A stretch of 6,026 nt of DNA from Actinomycetota bacterium (lineage in GTDB: Bacteria; Actinomycetota; Actinomycetes; Nanopelagicales; Nanopelagicaceae). The DNA is taken from positions 1 through 6,026 of the forward strand of contig JAQCGQ010000046.1 in NCBI GenBank assembly GCA_027730465.1, read 5' to 3'. Numbering within the stretch: position 1 is the stretch's first letter; the number at the start of each line of letters is the position of its first letter. Shown piece after piece: positions 5,389-6,026 of the stretch. The notes beneath the pieces are model-generated. The model was given only the letters and a program-made list of their open reading frames with translations. It was not told the origin of the DNA and did no database searches. The position numbers were made by a program, and so were the translations under genes.

Positions 5389-6026
5389 TTAGGAGCAACC
5401 TGAGGTGTTTCCGCAACCTTCACAGACAAAGCATGAGCCAGCCATTCTCATCTTCACACCACATGTCATACAAAGTGGTGCATCAGATTTAACCCCAGCC
5501 ATCTTCTCAAAGAGCTCCATTGATGAGCCAACAGTTGAGTTATCAACTGGTGCTTTTTGAATCTTTATCTCTTGAGTTTTTTTTACTGGCGTACTTACCG
5601 CTCCTTTTTCATCAGCTGTGTACTCACCACTTTCAAGGGCGCGAGCGCGCTCTGCAGCTGAGTAGACACCAAGGGAGGATCGTGATTCAAATGGTAGGTA
5701 ATCAAGGGCAAGACGGCGGAAGATGTAATCCATTACCGATTGCGCCATTTTGATATCCGCATCATCCGTCATACCAGCTGGTTCAAATCTTTGGTTAGCA
5801 AACTTCTCTACAAAGGTCTCTAGTGGTACGCCGTATTGCAATCCAATTGATACTGCAATTGAGAAGGCATCCATCACACCGGCAAGAGTTGAACCTTGCT
5901 TGCCAAGTTTTAAGAAAACTTCAGCTAGGGCGCCATCAGCGTAAGCACCAGCGGTCATATAACCCTCAGCCCCTGCTACTGAAAATGAGGTGGTTTGTGC
6001 TGGTCTTGATTTTGGCAAACGGCGGC
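5389..6026 (-). CDS. nrdJ: Vitamin B12-dependent (class II) ribonucleotide reductase, C-terminal part; 5' end cut by window edge
   Basis: C-terminal 211 residues of the adenosylcobalamin-dependent enzyme that reduces ribonucleotides to deoxyribonucleotides in the cytosol. The frame is open to the right edge, so the rest of this long gene lies beyond 6026; a TTG at 6018 is internal and not a start. Strong family matches run in order: RRLPKSRPAQTTSFSVAGAE, then GSTLAGVMDAFSIAVSIGLQYGVPLE, RFEPAGMTDD, and AQSVMDYIFRRLALDYLPFE. A variable linker follows, then a C-terminal cysteine module of pattern CxxC-x9-CxxC-xx-C ending GNTSGCS (5392-5472). That module is the zinc-ribbon/redox tail expected for NrdJ, with the terminal cysteines likely shuttling electrons to the active site. 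The gene is convergent to the sugar locus, with a 77-base gap, and has no evident functional link to it. It is a core gene and supports an actinobacterium-like host. Confidence 0.96.
   Translation of the reverse strand, partial: RRLPKSRPAQTTSFSVAGAEGYMTAGAYADGALAEVFLKLGKQGSTLAGVMDAFSIAVSIGLQYGVPLETFVEKFANQRFEPAGMTDDADIKMAQSVMDYIFRRLALDYLPFESRSSLGVYSAAERARALESGEYTADEKGAVSTPVKKTQEIKIQKAPVDNSTVGSSMELFEKMAGVKSDAPLCMTCGVKMRMAGSCFVCEGCGNTSGCS

Noticed and set aside
5520..5944. Small + strand open frames opposite nrdJ
   Set aside because: They lie fully within a strongly conserved nrdJ frame on the other strand and encode low-complexity, unrecognisable peptides.

Overview
The window is AT-rich bacterial DNA with a densely packed, co-directional run of six genes on the + strand, followed by one convergent gene on the - strand. 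The - strand gene is the C-terminal part of an adenosylcobalamin-dependent ribonucleotide reductase (NrdJ) of the type common in Actinobacteria. The AT-rich composition, very short intergenic gaps, TTG/GTG starts, an NrdJ ending in SGCS and a carbohydrate-type ABC transporter together suggest a streamlined, low-GC actinobacterium, for example the freshwater acI / Nanopelagicales group. That placement is inference from sequence style only; no ribosomal marker is present.

Layout: (1) positions 2-943, a sugar ABC transporter permease (RbsC/RhaP/RhaQ-like, CUT2 family), cut by the left edge. (2) Two perfect stem-loop sequences, 918-934 and 945-971, at the permease/binding-protein junction. (3) 993-2002, the transporter's substrate-binding protein (RhaS/LsrB-like). 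It is broken by a one-base frameshift near 1865, so the intact reading stops at 1868 and the conserved C-terminus lies in another frame to 2002. (4) 2003-2040, two adjacent inverted repeats just ahead of a regulator. (5) 2063-2749, a GntR-type regulator of the FadR/FCD subfamily. (6) 2768-3535, a metallo-beta-lactamase-fold protein that has lost the zinc-binding HxHxDH motif. (7) 3532-4314, a classical NAD-type short-chain dehydrogenase. (8) 4289 (or 4301)-5311, a medium-chain dehydrogenase without the usual zinc ligands. (9) 5312-5388, a convergent spacer with no convincing terminator. (10) 5389-6026 on the - strand, nrdJ, cut by the right edge.

Taken together this looks like an uptake-and-oxidation locus. 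A CUT2 transporter imports a sugar or sugar-like compound, an FCD regulator senses a small carboxylate or sugar acid, and two dehydrogenases plus a lactonase-fold protein act on the imported compound. The transporter resembles the rhamnose/AI-2 branch, but the substrate cannot be fixed from the window. No kinase, isomerase, dehydratase or aldolase is visible; if they exist, they lie outside. The most unusual element is the MBL-fold protein. Its metal site is largely erased, it carries a histidine-rich loop, and it is translationally coupled to the dehydrogenases.
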